Assembly (NCBI GenBank): GCA_965215945.1
Contig: CBDCFC010000012.1
Span: 1-63,278, forward strand
Reading direction: 5' to 3'
From: JAHEKD01 sp965215945
Lineage (GTDB): Bacteria; Pseudomonadota; Gammaproteobacteria; Arenicellales; JAHEKD01
DNA: 63,278 nucleotides
Position 1 is the stretch's first letter. Each line of letters starts with the position of its first letter. The position numbers and the translations under genes were made by a program. Positions 19,264 to 27,544 of this stretch are shown here, piece by piece. Below the pieces are notes generated by a model. That model was not told where the DNA came from, did not search any database, and worked only from the letters and a program-made list of their open reading frames with translations.

Positions 19264-19588
19264 GGTGACGGAGGGATTAAAAAATAGTCAGTTTTCTTTC
19301 ACTAAAGAAGCGTTTAAATCAGGGACGTAAGATGCACAAAGGGTCGGTGACAAATGAGAATCATTAATACTTGATTATTGAAATCACTATAAATGACAAA
19401 CTAGTTGTTGTGTTAAATGTAATCTTAAAAAAGTGACGTTCATTGTATGAGGCTTGTCTGCTTAATGTTTTTAATGTCTTTTCTAGCTGGATGTGTTGTT
19501 GCCCCGATTCCAAAAAATATTGAGATTTCAACATCCAATCAATATGGCTATAGGTGACGGAGGGATTATTTTTTAATCCCTCCGTCAC
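19264..19588. repeat. GTGACGGAGGGATTA inverted-repeat set
   Basis: GTGACGGAGGGATTA occurs at 19265-19279 and again at 19554-19568; its reverse complement TAATCCCTCCGTCAC lies at 19574-19588. The last two form a perfect 15-bp stem with a TTTTT loop, a strong hairpin. The first and last copies enclose about 320 bp as terminal inverted repeats. Confidence 0.8.
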
Positions 19589-19646
19589 TATTTACGCAAT
19601 TTGGTGACGAGTGCTAATGAAAATGATTCTCGTTTGTCACCGACCC
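19341..19646. repeat. GGTCGGTGACAAA family, copy B, flanking a 306-bp segment
   Basis: The 25-base sequence at 19341-19365 (begins GGGTCGGTGACAAATGAGAA) matches the reverse complement of 19622-19646 at 24 of 25 positions. The right arm with its inner AATGATTCTCG is identical to the right arm of copy A at 7794-7818. The whole resembles a non-autonomous element with 25-bp terminal inverted repeats; copy A would be an internally deleted version. Confidence 0.75.
19447..19557 (+). pseudogene. Truncated lipoprotein gene (36 codons)
   Basis: ATG 19447 encodes a 36-residue product with a complete lipoprotein signal peptide (LMFLMSFLAGCVV, lipobox LAGC). It stops at TGA 19555-19557, which belongs to the GTGACGGAGGGATTA hairpin. 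The simplest reading is that a palindromic element replaced the rest of the gene. No strong ribosome site is visible. Confidence 0.45.
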
Positions 19647-19827
19647 CCTCCTATTATTTGATTTTAGTCAATGATGGCGATAATAATACAGGTAAACTAG
19701 ACTGATGCAATTGAAGATAATTTCTTTGTAAAATTCTATCAATGATGCTATTTATGAATAATGGCGATCCTGTTTCAGGAGCTTACATACTTATATTTAG
19801 ATTAACTAATAATATTACGGGGATGTA

Positions 19828-21195
19828 GTGGAGATTTTCTTTTTAGAACTGATTCTTTTTATCGTGTTGATGGCTTTTTCCGCCTTTTTTTCAAGCTCAG
19901 AAACCGCACTATTTTCACTTGATGAGCTTCAACTGGAACAAATGCGCCGTGACAATCACCCGCGCATTGGATTAATAGAAAAGCTTTTAGCCAGCCCAAG
20001 AAGGCTTATCATCAGCATATTGATTGGCAACGAACTGGTCAATGTTTCTGCTTCTGTTTTATCAGCGTCCATGGTGATCATTTTGCTGGGTGCTGAAAAT
20101 AAATGGATCAATATTTTGATTATGGTGCCTATTCTTTTGCTTTTTGGCGAAATCACACCCAAAACATTGGCCATCCGCAACAATATTGCATTTGCAAGTT
20201 TCGAATGCGGCCCTCTGGAACTGTTCAGTCGGATCATCAAGCCTGTTCGTATTTTAGTTCACTTTGTTTCAGAACGAATTATCACACTGATTGTAGGCAA
20301 AGAACGCTCAAAAGGTAACATTATTACTGAAGATATGGTTAAGACTCTCGCCCGTGAAGCGGTTGGTGAAGGAACGCTGGATCACGACGAGGCTCATTTT
20401 ATTGAGCAAATTTTCGACTTCGGTAACAAAACGGTTGAAGACGTCATGACACCACGCTCGGATATCAGTTTTATCGATATAAACTTATCACCATCGAAGG
20501 TTTTTAAACAATATCGATTATCCAAGCACAGCAAAATGCCGGTGTATGAGGGCCATCGTGACACTATTTTAGGCTTTGTTTATATACGGGACTTTTTCGG
20601 CACTGATATCAAGAAACTATCTAAACAAACACAACCATTAAGACGTTTCTTGCGCCAGGCTTATTTTGTTCCCGAAACCAAACCGGCCATTGAATTGTTT
20701 GATACATTTAAAGAACGCAAATTATCTATTGCACTTACGGTTGATGAATATGGCGGCGTGACTGGCTTGGTGACAATGGAAGATTTACTTGAGTGTATAT
20801 TCGGCCAAATCAGCAGCACACCGGATTCCGCAATAGAAACTAAAATTCATACTGTCTCAGACAATTTGTTTCGGGTTGCGGGTTCATGTGAAATATCAAC
20901 GTTTAATCGCGCCATGAATGCTAACTTGAACAGTAATACTGCCGATACCATTGCGGGCCTGCTGTTGCACCTGCACGGTGAATTACCCCCGCGTGGCTCG
21001 ATCATTAACCATGAAAATTTTCAGTTTGAAGTCGCTGATATACAGGCCAACCGAATTGCCCAAATAAATATCAAGCGGCTCGATTCATACAAACCGGCTG
21101 AATCCGCTGACAGCAATAAAACTAAAACTACCGAAAATTCAGACAATCAGGACATCGATTCGCCGGATACTCAAACTGAAAAAGAGGAGCGATAG
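19828..21195 (+). CDS. CorC/HlyC-type transporter-associated protein (CNNM/DUF21, CBS pair, CorC domain)
   Basis: 455 residues from GTG 19828. It has an N-terminal DUF21 membrane domain with about four helices (AFSAFFSSSETALFSL is the signature), GEITPKTLAIRN, then a tandem CBS pair (VEDVMTPRSDISFI; ALTVDEYGGVTGLVTMEDLL) and a C-terminal CorC/HlyC FAD-like domain. The acidic tail of about 40 residues is low in complexity. Homologues of this CNNM/CorC family are Mg2+ exporters or regulators. It is paired with a close paralogue that begins 3 bp after its stop, an arrangement suggesting a heteromer. The GGGGAT stretch before GTG is the likely ribosome site. Confidence 0.88.
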   Translation: MEIFFLELILFIVLMAFSAFFSSSETALFSLDELQLEQMRRDNHPRIGLIEKLLASPRRLIISILIGNELVNVSASVLSASMVIILLGAENKWINILIMVPILLLFGEITPKTLAIRNNIAFASFECGPLELFSRIIKPVRILVHFVSERIITLIVGKERSKGNIITEDMVKTLAREAVGEGTLDHDEAHFIEQIFDFGNKTVEDVMTPRSDISFIDINLSPSKVFKQYRLSKHSKMPVYEGHRDTILGFVYIRDFFGTDIKKLSKQTQPLRRFLRQAYFVPETKPAIELFDTFKERKLSIALTVDEYGGVTGLVTMEDLLECIFGQISSTPDSAIETKIHTVSDNLFRVAGSCEISTFNRAMNANLNSNTADTIAGLLLHLHGELPPRGSIINHENFQFEVADIQANRIAQINIKRLDSYKPAESADSNKTKTTENSDNQDIDSPDTQTEKEER

Positions 21196-21198
21196 AGC

Positions 21199-22437
21199 AT
21201 GGACCCAACTACTATCATTTTGATTATGATCTTATGTCTGGTTGCGGAAGGTTTTTTTTCAGGCTCAGAGATTGCAATCGTCAGTGCTGACAATATGCTA
21301 TTACGCCATAAGGCCGCAAAAGGATCCCGCGGTGCCCGCCTGGCATTAACCATGCTTGAAAAACCGGAATGGCTATTATCGACTACTTTGATTGGAACTA
21401 ATATCTGTGTGGTGACAAACACGACAATGGCAACAGCATTAATGCTGCAATTATTTGGGGAAAATGGTGCCTGGTTGGCCATTTTGCTGGCAGCACCGCT
21501 GATCTGGATTTTTGGCGAGATCGTGCCCAAAAGTGTCTTCCAGCAGCGTGCGGATGTGATCACCCCTTATGTGATTTTTATTTTGAATGCTGCCTCCTAC
21601 GTTTTTTACCCGATATTGTTGGTATTCACGTTTTTGACCAAGGTATTGGCCAAAGTCCTGGGCGAGCAGCCTAAAAACCCTTTCACCTTGCGTGAAGAAA
21701 TCATGACCATGATGAATATGTCCGGCGATATGCACGGTGATATTCAATCCGTTGAAAAAGATATGATTAAGAGGATGTTTCATTTTTCAGAAACTCACGT
21801 TGAACAGATCATGATACCGCTGATCGATGTGGTCGCTGTTGAGGAAAATACTCTTTGTAAAAAGGCCTTAAATGTTGCGGTCGAACGTGCCCACAAACGA
21901 TTGCCGGTCTATCGCGAACGGGTTGACCAGATTGTCGGTATTATCGACATGTATGAACTGCTGGGCAAAGCAAAAACAAAACCTATTACTGAGTTTATAG
22001 AACCCGTCAAATTTGTACCTGAAACTAAAAGTATCAAAGATCTATTGTTTGAATTTAAAGAAGACGGGGATTCGATTGCCGTTGTTGTCGATGAATTTGG
22101 CGGTGCCCAGGGCATTGTGTGCATGGAAGACATCATGGAAGAAGTCGTGCAGGAAATTGATGATGAGTATGATTCAGATAAGAGTTCATCACATGGCATC
22201 CTGAAAAATGCTGACAGGGATTATACGGTTAGTGGCAGAATAGAACTTGACCAACTCTGCGACGAGTTGAAAATCAGTCTGGGCACAAGTTATAAAAGTG
22301 CAACGTTATCCGGTTATTTGTTGGAACATTTACACTCTATTCCTGAAACAGGTCAACAGTTCGAGATCGAAGGCATTAACTTTACTATTTTAAAAAGTAC
22401 ACCACAAACGGTAAACAAAGTCAGAATGTACTGGTAA
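21199..22437 (+). CDS. CorC/HlyC-type transporter-associated protein, second paralogue
   Basis: 412 residues from ATG 21199, preceded by GAGGAGCG in the end of its neighbour. Same architecture as the preceding gene: DUF21 membrane part (EGFFSGSEIAIVSAD), FGEIVPKSVFQQ, a CBS pair (VEQIMIPLIDVVAV; AVVVDEFGGAQGIVCMEDIM) and a CorC domain (GRIELDQLCDELKI). It lacks the acidic tail of the first paralogue. Divalent-cation efflux is the best family-level guess. The stop is followed at 22445 by a degenerate copy of the GGTCGGTGACAAA palindrome. Confidence 0.88.
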   Translation: MDPTTIILIMILCLVAEGFFSGSEIAIVSADNMLLRHKAAKGSRGARLALTMLEKPEWLLSTTLIGTNICVVTNTTMATALMLQLFGENGAWLAILLAAPLIWIFGEIVPKSVFQQRADVITPYVIFILNAASYVFYPILLVFTFLTKVLAKVLGEQPKNPFTLREEIMTMMNMSGDMHGDIQSVEKDMIKRMFHFSETHVEQIMIPLIDVVAVEENTLCKKALNVAVERAHKRLPVYRERVDQIVGIIDMYELLGKAKTKPITEFIEPVKFVPETKSIKDLLFEFKEDGDSIAVVVDEFGGAQGIVCMEDIMEEVVQEIDDEYDSDKSSSHGILKNADRDYTVSGRIELDQLCDELKISLGTSYKSATLSGYLLEHLHSIPETGQQFEIEGINFTILKSTPQTVNKVRMYW

Positions 22438-22776
22438 TAAAAAAGATCGGTGATAAACGAGAAGCATTTACATTAGCGTTTGTCAGCGCCCTCTTCCTGG
22501 GATGTTAGTAACAAAAAGTGTGGTTCTCTAACAATAGTAATTCACACAAATAATTAGACACAAACGGTTGTTTCGTTATTTAACTAAAGTGCATAACACG
22601 ATGTCCGCAATCCGGCAATGATACAGACTGTCTGGTTACCGGCATTCACCGGTATGTCGACGTGATGTCTTAATATTGCAGGGGAACGACAATATTTATT
22701 ACAGCAAGCCCCACTATGATATCTGGATTCCGGGACGACAAAGAAAAATGAAACTTTCAGGCACGAATAAGTAGGG
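22438..22776. repeat. Gap with degenerate palindromic repeat (copy C)
   Basis: 339 bp. GATCGGTGATAAACGAGAAG at 22445-22464 matches the GGTCGGTGACAAA family at about 21 of 24 positions over its full length, with a decayed opposite arm TTTGTCAGCGCCCT at 22480-22493. A second imperfect palindrome (ACCGGCATTCACCGGT) lies near 22638-22653. No gene is seen. Confidence 0.55.
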
Positions 22777-23367
22777 CTATTTCACGATACTTGGTTTGAC
22801 CACCGTCTTACCCTGTTTATCAAAGAAAGGATTCGGGTTGCTTTTTCCTGTCAGTTTCCAGGCCAGCAGCAGTCTTATGGCTCTGAGTATAATGCTGAAC
22901 TGTGATTTGCTTCCCTTAAGTTCTTGTGGAAGCTCGCCTAAGGCATATTTCACATTAACCGAACCGATAACAGGGCCGATTTTCGAATCGAGATCCTGGT
23001 CAGGTGATATAAAGGTGTGAATCAGGCTAATAAAAGGAAGCTTTGAACTCACTGTATTGCCTATGGGAGTGTTGCAACAGGAGGCAAACCAGCGATATAA
23101 ACCTTTATCGGTTAGTCTGAGGCAACTGACATACTCGAAGCCTTGACGGATATCCACCATTGAAGGCGGAATCTGGAAAACTTCGGTTCCGCCATAGGCA
23201 TTCAAAGTATCCGAACCGCGCTCAAGATGATTAGCAAAGGCCTGGCAATCCCGGCAATAACACACCAGCCGATTTCCACAATTCGGCGTAACATCACGCA
23301 CAACACTGGTTACTTTGCCGCAACGGCATTTAAGCGCTAAATCTGCTGTCTTTTTTATCATTGCCAT
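22777..23367 (-). CDS. DUF6151-like, GFA-type zinc-binding protein
   Basis: 196 residues from ATG 23367. Cysteine pairs arranged as in the GFA/Mss4-like fold: CRCGKV near residue 15, CYCRDCQAF near 38, and SCCNTPIGN near 97, the sites for structural zinc. The rest (GGTEVFQIPPSM, CLRLTDKGLYRWFA) matches what I recall of the DUF6151 family, a GFA relative. GFA enzymes bind glutathione adducts of aldehydes, but no such activity is established for this branch. It is a single gene on the minus strand, convergent with the corC-like pair. Confidence 0.7.
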   Translation of the reverse strand: MAMIKKTADLALKCRCGKVTSVVRDVTPNCGNRLVCYCRDCQAFANHLERGSDTLNAYGGTEVFQIPPSMVDIRQGFEYVSCLRLTDKGLYRWFASCCNTPIGNTVSSKLPFISLIHTFISPDQDLDSKIGPVIGSVNVKYALGELPQELKGSKSQFSIILRAIRLLLAWKLTGKSNPNPFFDKQGKTVVKPSIVK

Positions 23368-23518
23368 TTACTCCCGAATACAGGTACAGCACAGGGTGTT
23401 AAATTCGACTCTGAGGTTAAATTTACCCCGTTTTTATACGCATGTAATATAAATAAAGTCCACTTTTATACGCATGTAGGATTAATTTCAGTTTGCTCAT
23501 CGTAGTATGATTTGATCT

Positions 23519-23616
23519 CCAATAGATACTATATCTATTGGATTAATATAAAGTTTATACCCCTTTATATTAAACCCCCACGTTTGGAACCGCTCTATTT
23601 TTAGAGCGGTTTCTTT
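23519..23616 (+). ncRNA. Candidate small RNA, two hairpins plus terminator
   Basis: Three consecutive perfect stems fill 98 nt: CCAATAGATA/TATCTATTGG with a 3-nt loop (23519-23541), an 11-bp stem TTAATATAAAG/CTTTATATTAA (23543-23573), and a rho-independent terminator AACCGCTCTA/TAGAGCGGTT followed by TCTTT (23588-23616). A possible -10 TATGAT (23506-23511) would start transcription about at the first stem, but no good -35 is seen. There is no ORF inside. It may alternatively be a leader or relic. No known RNA family is recognised. Confidence 0.4.
23588..23616 (+). terminator. Rho-independent terminator
   Basis: Ten-base-pair stem AACCGCTCTA (23588-23597) and TAGAGCGGTT (23602-23611) with a T4 loop, then TTCTTT. 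No protein gene ends nearby on this strand, which is the reason to suspect a small RNA upstream. Confidence 0.75.
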
Positions 23617-23847
23617 ATGATTTGATCGACGAGCCAAAGATTTCAATACTTCGACAATATAAACAAACTGCATGAAAACAGTAGGTCAAACTCATAATAA
23701 AAAGGCGTGGATGACAAAGGGTAAACATTTATACTGTATTTGTCGCCAACATACTCAGCTTCCTGAATTCCAAGGCTCTGTATTTAATTTGTCTGATTCA
23801 GGTTAACATTCAGTATTATATTTGTGTGAGTAACTGGAGAAATTTTG

Positions 23848-24181
23848 ATGTCCAAACCGATTTATGCCCTGAATCTCTTCAATGTATCAAACAAAGATGA
23901 ATATCTTGCCTATTCGCGAAGATCCGCGAGAGAGGTGCAAACACATGGCGGACGAGTTATCGGTCTTGGGAAATTCCGTGAAGCTGCTGAAGGCGATATC
24001 ACACCGCGCCAATGTTTTGATTCTTGTTGAATGGGAATCCATGGAAGCATTCGATAGTTATTGCAACGATCCGTCCATTACCGATCTGCACCAGCACCGA
24101 GTCGATGGAACAGACAGTTATATCTGGCATCTTTTTGACAAACTGGAGGATCTCAGACCTATCCTGAAGCAAGAGAACTGA
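23848..24181 (+). pseudogene. DUF1330-family protein (one frameshift)
   Basis: ATG 23848 with GGAGA 8 bp ahead. About 51 residues in the first frame (KPIYALNLFNVSNKDEYLAY, HGGRVIGLG) are followed, after one extra base near 24003, by ANVLILVEWESMEAFDSYCN and DLHQHRVDGTDSYIWHLFD, giving 110 residues. The fold is a dimeric alpha-beta (ferredoxin-like) DUF1330 domain of unknown function. The C-rich CACCGCGCC stretch is the likely indel place. Confidence 0.65.
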
Positions 24182-24336
24182 GCACGATCTATTATTGTCA
24201 ATAATTTTTAATTTGCCCAACTGGTAACGACAAGCAAATATTGTTCCCTTAATCAAAAAACTTTAAATCGACGGCGAATACGACTATTATTCCGATCAGT
24301 TTTTTCTAATGAACCAAATCATAAAAGGAGATAAAA

Positions 24337-25176
24337 ATGAGAGTGCCAGTACTAATATCCGTAGTGTTTAGCATGTTAATTACAAGCCAATCCGTTTATG
24401 CCGAAAAATTAGAACCGGGCCAGACTAAAGGCAGCACCGCAGAGCATACGGAAGAATCGTTTAGCAAAGGTTTGGCGAATGCCGATGTAGCCTTACCGTC
24501 CATCCTGACCGGGGATACTGTGTATTTCGGGAAGTATTCCGATTTGCCTGGTGACCTGACGGAGAAAACACCATTGGTGATCTTTTTGCATGGTTCTTCG
24601 GGTATTAATCCAAAATTGGGCTTTGACCAGTGGCAGACCTGGTTAGCTGAACCTGGTTTTGCCAGCATCATCTTTGATGGCATGCAACTGGAAGATCGAC
24701 TGAAGTACAAGTCTCCAGTGGACAAGGCCATATACGAGCAGATTCACTCGCTCAGGGCATCCGAAATTGATTATGTGTTAGGACAAATGCAGCAATTGGA
24801 ATGGGTGGACAGGGAGAATATCATTCTTGCCGGTACCAGTGAGGGAGCTATATCGGTCGCACGTAATGATAATGACGCGTTTGCTGGAAGAATTATTTAC
24901 TCATGGTCATGCGAAGATAATTATTTTGTGGATTCGCATAACACCGCGGTTAAAAGCGGGCAGCCCATACTGAATATCATCAGCGCCAAAGATAAATATT
25001 TTTCTTTAAAAAATGAATTTATCGGTAATGATGCTGCCACCGGCAATTGCGCGGGGGCACTGGCTGAAAACGAAAGCGCGGAAGTGTTATTAATACCCGA
25101 TGCTCCACATACGTTGATTAATTTACCTGCGGCGCGTTCTGCAACCTTAGGCTGGTTAAATAAAGTAATCAATTAA
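24337..25176 (+). CDS. Secreted alpha/beta hydrolase (dienelactone-hydrolase-like)
   Basis: 279 residues from ATG 24337 with AAAGGAG 6 bp upstream. A signal peptide ends near SVYAEK. The alpha/beta-hydrolase signs are FLHGSSGINP (oxyanion loop), the nucleophile elbow ILAGTSEGAIS (Ser of G-T-S-E-G, about residue 171) and a C-terminal APHTL histidine (about 252). CEDNYFV and GNCAG hold two cysteines that could pair in the periplasm. The likely job is ester or amide hydrolysis in the periplasm; substrate unknown. It stands alone upstream of a catabolic region. Confidence 0.72.
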   Translation: MRVPVLISVVFSMLITSQSVYAEKLEPGQTKGSTAEHTEESFSKGLANADVALPSILTGDTVYFGKYSDLPGDLTEKTPLVIFLHGSSGINPKLGFDQWQTWLAEPGFASIIFDGMQLEDRLKYKSPVDKAIYEQIHSLRASEIDYVLGQMQQLEWVDRENIILAGTSEGAISVARNDNDAFAGRIIYSWSCEDNYFVDSHNTAVKSGQPILNIISAKDKYFSLKNEFIGNDAATGNCAGALAENESAEVLLIPDAPHTLINLPAARSATLGWLNKVIN

Positions 25177-25383
25177 AGTGATTTTGGTGTAATTATTGAG
25201 ATTCTGAAGAAATAACACTCAAATCAGATAAACAAGTAAGAATAGACTGAGTGTTCGGTTAACGAATTTATATTCAACAGCAATTGTTGATCGGTACGAT
25301 TTATACTCTTCTCAGAGCACCTGCATTGACGGGGCGTATGAGTTAATATTGCTTAATTGCAGAACAAAATTGGACTTTTTAAA

Positions 25384-26346
25384 ATGAATGTGCCTAACGT
25401 ACTTGTCCATTCTGACCAGCCACAATTAACAGTGGATGTGCTGAAGCGAACGCACCCGGATTTATCGCCTGCTGTCTGTGCAGATAATGCCAGTCTGGCT
25501 CAGTGCGTTGATAAACATCAACCTGAAGTTGTATTTAGTTGCCGATATTCCAGCGAGTCTTTTCCACGAGAAGTGCTGGTTGAAACAGAATCAGTCAAAT
25601 GGGTATCCAATGCCGGTTCAGGCGTGAATCATTTAATGCCTTGGGATGCAAGCAAAGTCACTGTAACCAATACGGCCGGCGTTGCCGCCGGCATGATGGC
25701 AGAGTATGCACTGGGAGTCATGCTCTATTTTTCACTGGATATACCTGGTCTGTTAACTGATCAGGCTGATCACCATTGGCGATACCGGGAGGTCAGTCCC
25801 ATTTATGGCAAGACGTTGTTAATTCTGGGCCTGGGAAAAACCGGCCAGACCATGGCCAAAAAAGCCAAGGCCCTGGACATGAATGTCATCGGCGTGCGTG
25901 CCAGGGTGCAACCCACAGAATACGTGGATAGAGTTTATTCAAACGATGAATTACATACCGCCCTGTCTCTGGCGGACTTTGTACTAGTTTGTATGCCTTT
26001 GCTGGACAGCACCAAGGGCATGATTGGTGAGCGGGAATTTGCAACCATGAAGCCTGGCGCTGTACTGATTGACGTTTCGCGCGGCAGCATCGTGCAAGAA
26101 TCGGCTCTGATTAAAGCCCTAGATGCCCAAATTCTTACTGGCGCCGCTCTGGATGTGTTTACAACCGAACCGCTGCCTGAAGATCACCCTTTGTGGGACT
26201 ATAAAAATGTTGTGATTTCACCCCACTGTTCCAGTGTTTACGAAGGCTGGGAAAAACGCTCTGCCTATATGTTCGCCGAGAACCTCACCCGCTGGCGGAA
26301 TGGGGAAACACTTTTGAATATTGTTGATCCAGCTCGGGGCTACTAA
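25384..26346 (+). CDS. D-2-hydroxyacid dehydrogenase, NAD(P)-dependent
   Basis: 320 residues from ATG 25384 (an in-frame TTG at 25357 is less likely). The Rossmann motif LILGLGKTGQTMAKKA, the catalytic Arg in DVSRGSIVQ, Glu in FTTEPLPEDHPLW and His in ISPHCSSVYEGW define the family. The basic/polar residue after the Rossmann strand (VRARVQP) hints at NADP(H). It reduces 2-keto acids or oxidises D-2-hydroxy acids, in the style of glyoxylate/hydroxypyruvate reductases. It is the first plus-strand gene of the catabolic island, 200 bp ahead of a DapA-family gene. Confidence 0.85.
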   Translation: MNVPNVLVHSDQPQLTVDVLKRTHPDLSPAVCADNASLAQCVDKHQPEVVFSCRYSSESFPREVLVETESVKWVSNAGSGVNHLMPWDASKVTVTNTAGVAAGMMAEYALGVMLYFSLDIPGLLTDQADHHWRYREVSPIYGKTLLILGLGKTGQTMAKKAKALDMNVIGVRARVQPTEYVDRVYSNDELHTALSLADFVLVCMPLLDSTKGMIGEREFATMKPGAVLIDVSRGSIVQESALIKALDAQILTGAALDVFTTEPLPEDHPLWDYKNVVISPHCSSVYEGWEKRSAYMFAENLTRWRNGETLLNIVDPARGY

Positions 26347-26551
26347 TATTAATGTGGGATTTCCCGCAAGCATTAAGAATTAATACCTAAATAGTTATAG
26401 TCGGTTTTTATTCAACTATGGCTGGAAAAAATTGAGTCGCGCTATTTATACTAAGTAATTAATTGAAATTAAATCAATATTTAATATATCCTGATCTAAA
26501 TATTTTCCATAACAGTTAATACCCTGTAAAAACCATCTACGAGACAAGAAT

Positions 26552-27418
26552 ATGACTGAATTGAAAGGCATATGTACACCTGTTTGCACTATCTTTACAG
26601 AGAATGGCAACCGTATTGATGAAAGCGCTCAAAAAGCACACCTTGATCGTTTGCTTGACGCGGGCATACACATTATTGCTGTTTGTGGTGGCACGGGGGA
26701 ATTTTCATTCCTTACCCCTAAAGAACGCTTGTCTTTAACTGAGCTGGTGGCCAGACATATTGATGGTCAGGCAAAATTAATTGCTCATGTATCAGCTGTA
26801 ATGACTGAGGAAACTATTGAGTTCGCTAAACATGCTGAAGATGTCGGTGCTGATTGCCTGTTAGTCTTACCACCATATTTTGAAGGTCCAACACTGGAAG
26901 GCTGCTACGAGCACTATGAAAAGGTAGCTCAATCGGTCAAAACTGATATCATGGCCTACAACATACCCGTTCATTCAGGTATTGATCTGACGCCTGATTT
27001 TTGTGAAAGACTGATGCAAATCGATAACATCAACTTTTTAAAAGACAGCACGGGAGATTTTATTCGGGTTCAGCAGTTAGTTAGCAGGGGTATTAATTTA
27101 TTCAATGGGGCCGATCCGAATATGTTTCACAGCTTAATGGCCGGTGCAGCTGGGTGTTTTTGGGGCTCTTCGAATGCGATACCAGAAAAAGCGGTGGAAC
27201 TGTATGACTACTGCGTACAGGGCAAGTGGGATCAGGCAATTGCTTTATGGAATCAAATCTACGCAATCAATGACTTTGTCTGGCATAACCCGTTTAATCC
27301 AAGTGTTAAAGCAGCAGGAAATTTGCTGGGTCACGATTTAAGATTCTGCCGTCGACCTGTACAACCTCTTACTGAAGAACAAACACAAAAGCTAAACCAA
27401 GCGATTCAGCATATATAA
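26552..27418 (+). CDS. Dihydrodipicolinate synthase family lyase (DapA/NAL superfamily), first
   Basis: 288 residues from ATG 26552. It is a TIM-barrel class I aldolase/dehydratase: GGTGEF (keto-acid binding loop), MAYNIPVHSG (Tyr) and NFLKDSTGD (Schiff-base Lys, about residue 160). The WHNPFNPSVKAA end is typical of catabolic members rather than lysine biosynthesis. Candidates are keto-deoxy-sugar-acid aldolase/dehydratase or hydroxyproline-pathway deaminase. It faces the minus-strand MttB-family gene tail to tail. A second, different DapA-family gene is 5.5 kb downstream. Confidence 0.82.
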   Translation: MTELKGICTPVCTIFTENGNRIDESAQKAHLDRLLDAGIHIIAVCGGTGEFSFLTPKERLSLTELVARHIDGQAKLIAHVSAVMTEETIEFAKHAEDVGADCLLVLPPYFEGPTLEGCYEHYEKVAQSVKTDIMAYNIPVHSGIDLTPDFCERLMQIDNINFLKDSTGDFIRVQQLVSRGINLFNGADPNMFHSLMAGAAGCFWGSSNAIPEKAVELYDYCVQGKWDQAIALWNQIYAINDFVWHNPFNPSVKAAGNLLGHDLRFCRRPVQPLTEEQTQKLNQAIQHI

Positions 27419-27544
27419 TAAGCATCAGAACAGCTAATATCTATCAGCACCTTTTTAAAAGAATGTTAACTCGAGGAGATCTCGCGTCAAGCACAGGAAA
27501 CTACTTGCTTTCCCCTACTCTGTGCCTGGCCTCGCAATGACTGA

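Larger units (their letters stand above)
19246..19827. other. Repeat-filled gap between the MORN gene and corC-like genes
   Basis: 582 bp composed of two nested sets of inverted repeats (listed separately), the beginning of a lipoprotein gene cut by one of them, and about 180 bp of AT-rich sequence before the next start. A GGGGAT-type purine stretch precedes GTG 19828. Confidence 0.6.
23368..23847. other. Gap with direct repeats and structured RNA candidate
   Basis: 480 bp between divergent genes. TTTTATACGCATGTA is repeated exactly at 23432-23446 and 23464-23478 (32-bp period), placed where the minus-strand DUF6151 gene would have its promoter. The structured segment at 23519-23616 is listed separately. 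From 23617 to the GGAGA site at 23836 I see nothing. Confidence 0.6.
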
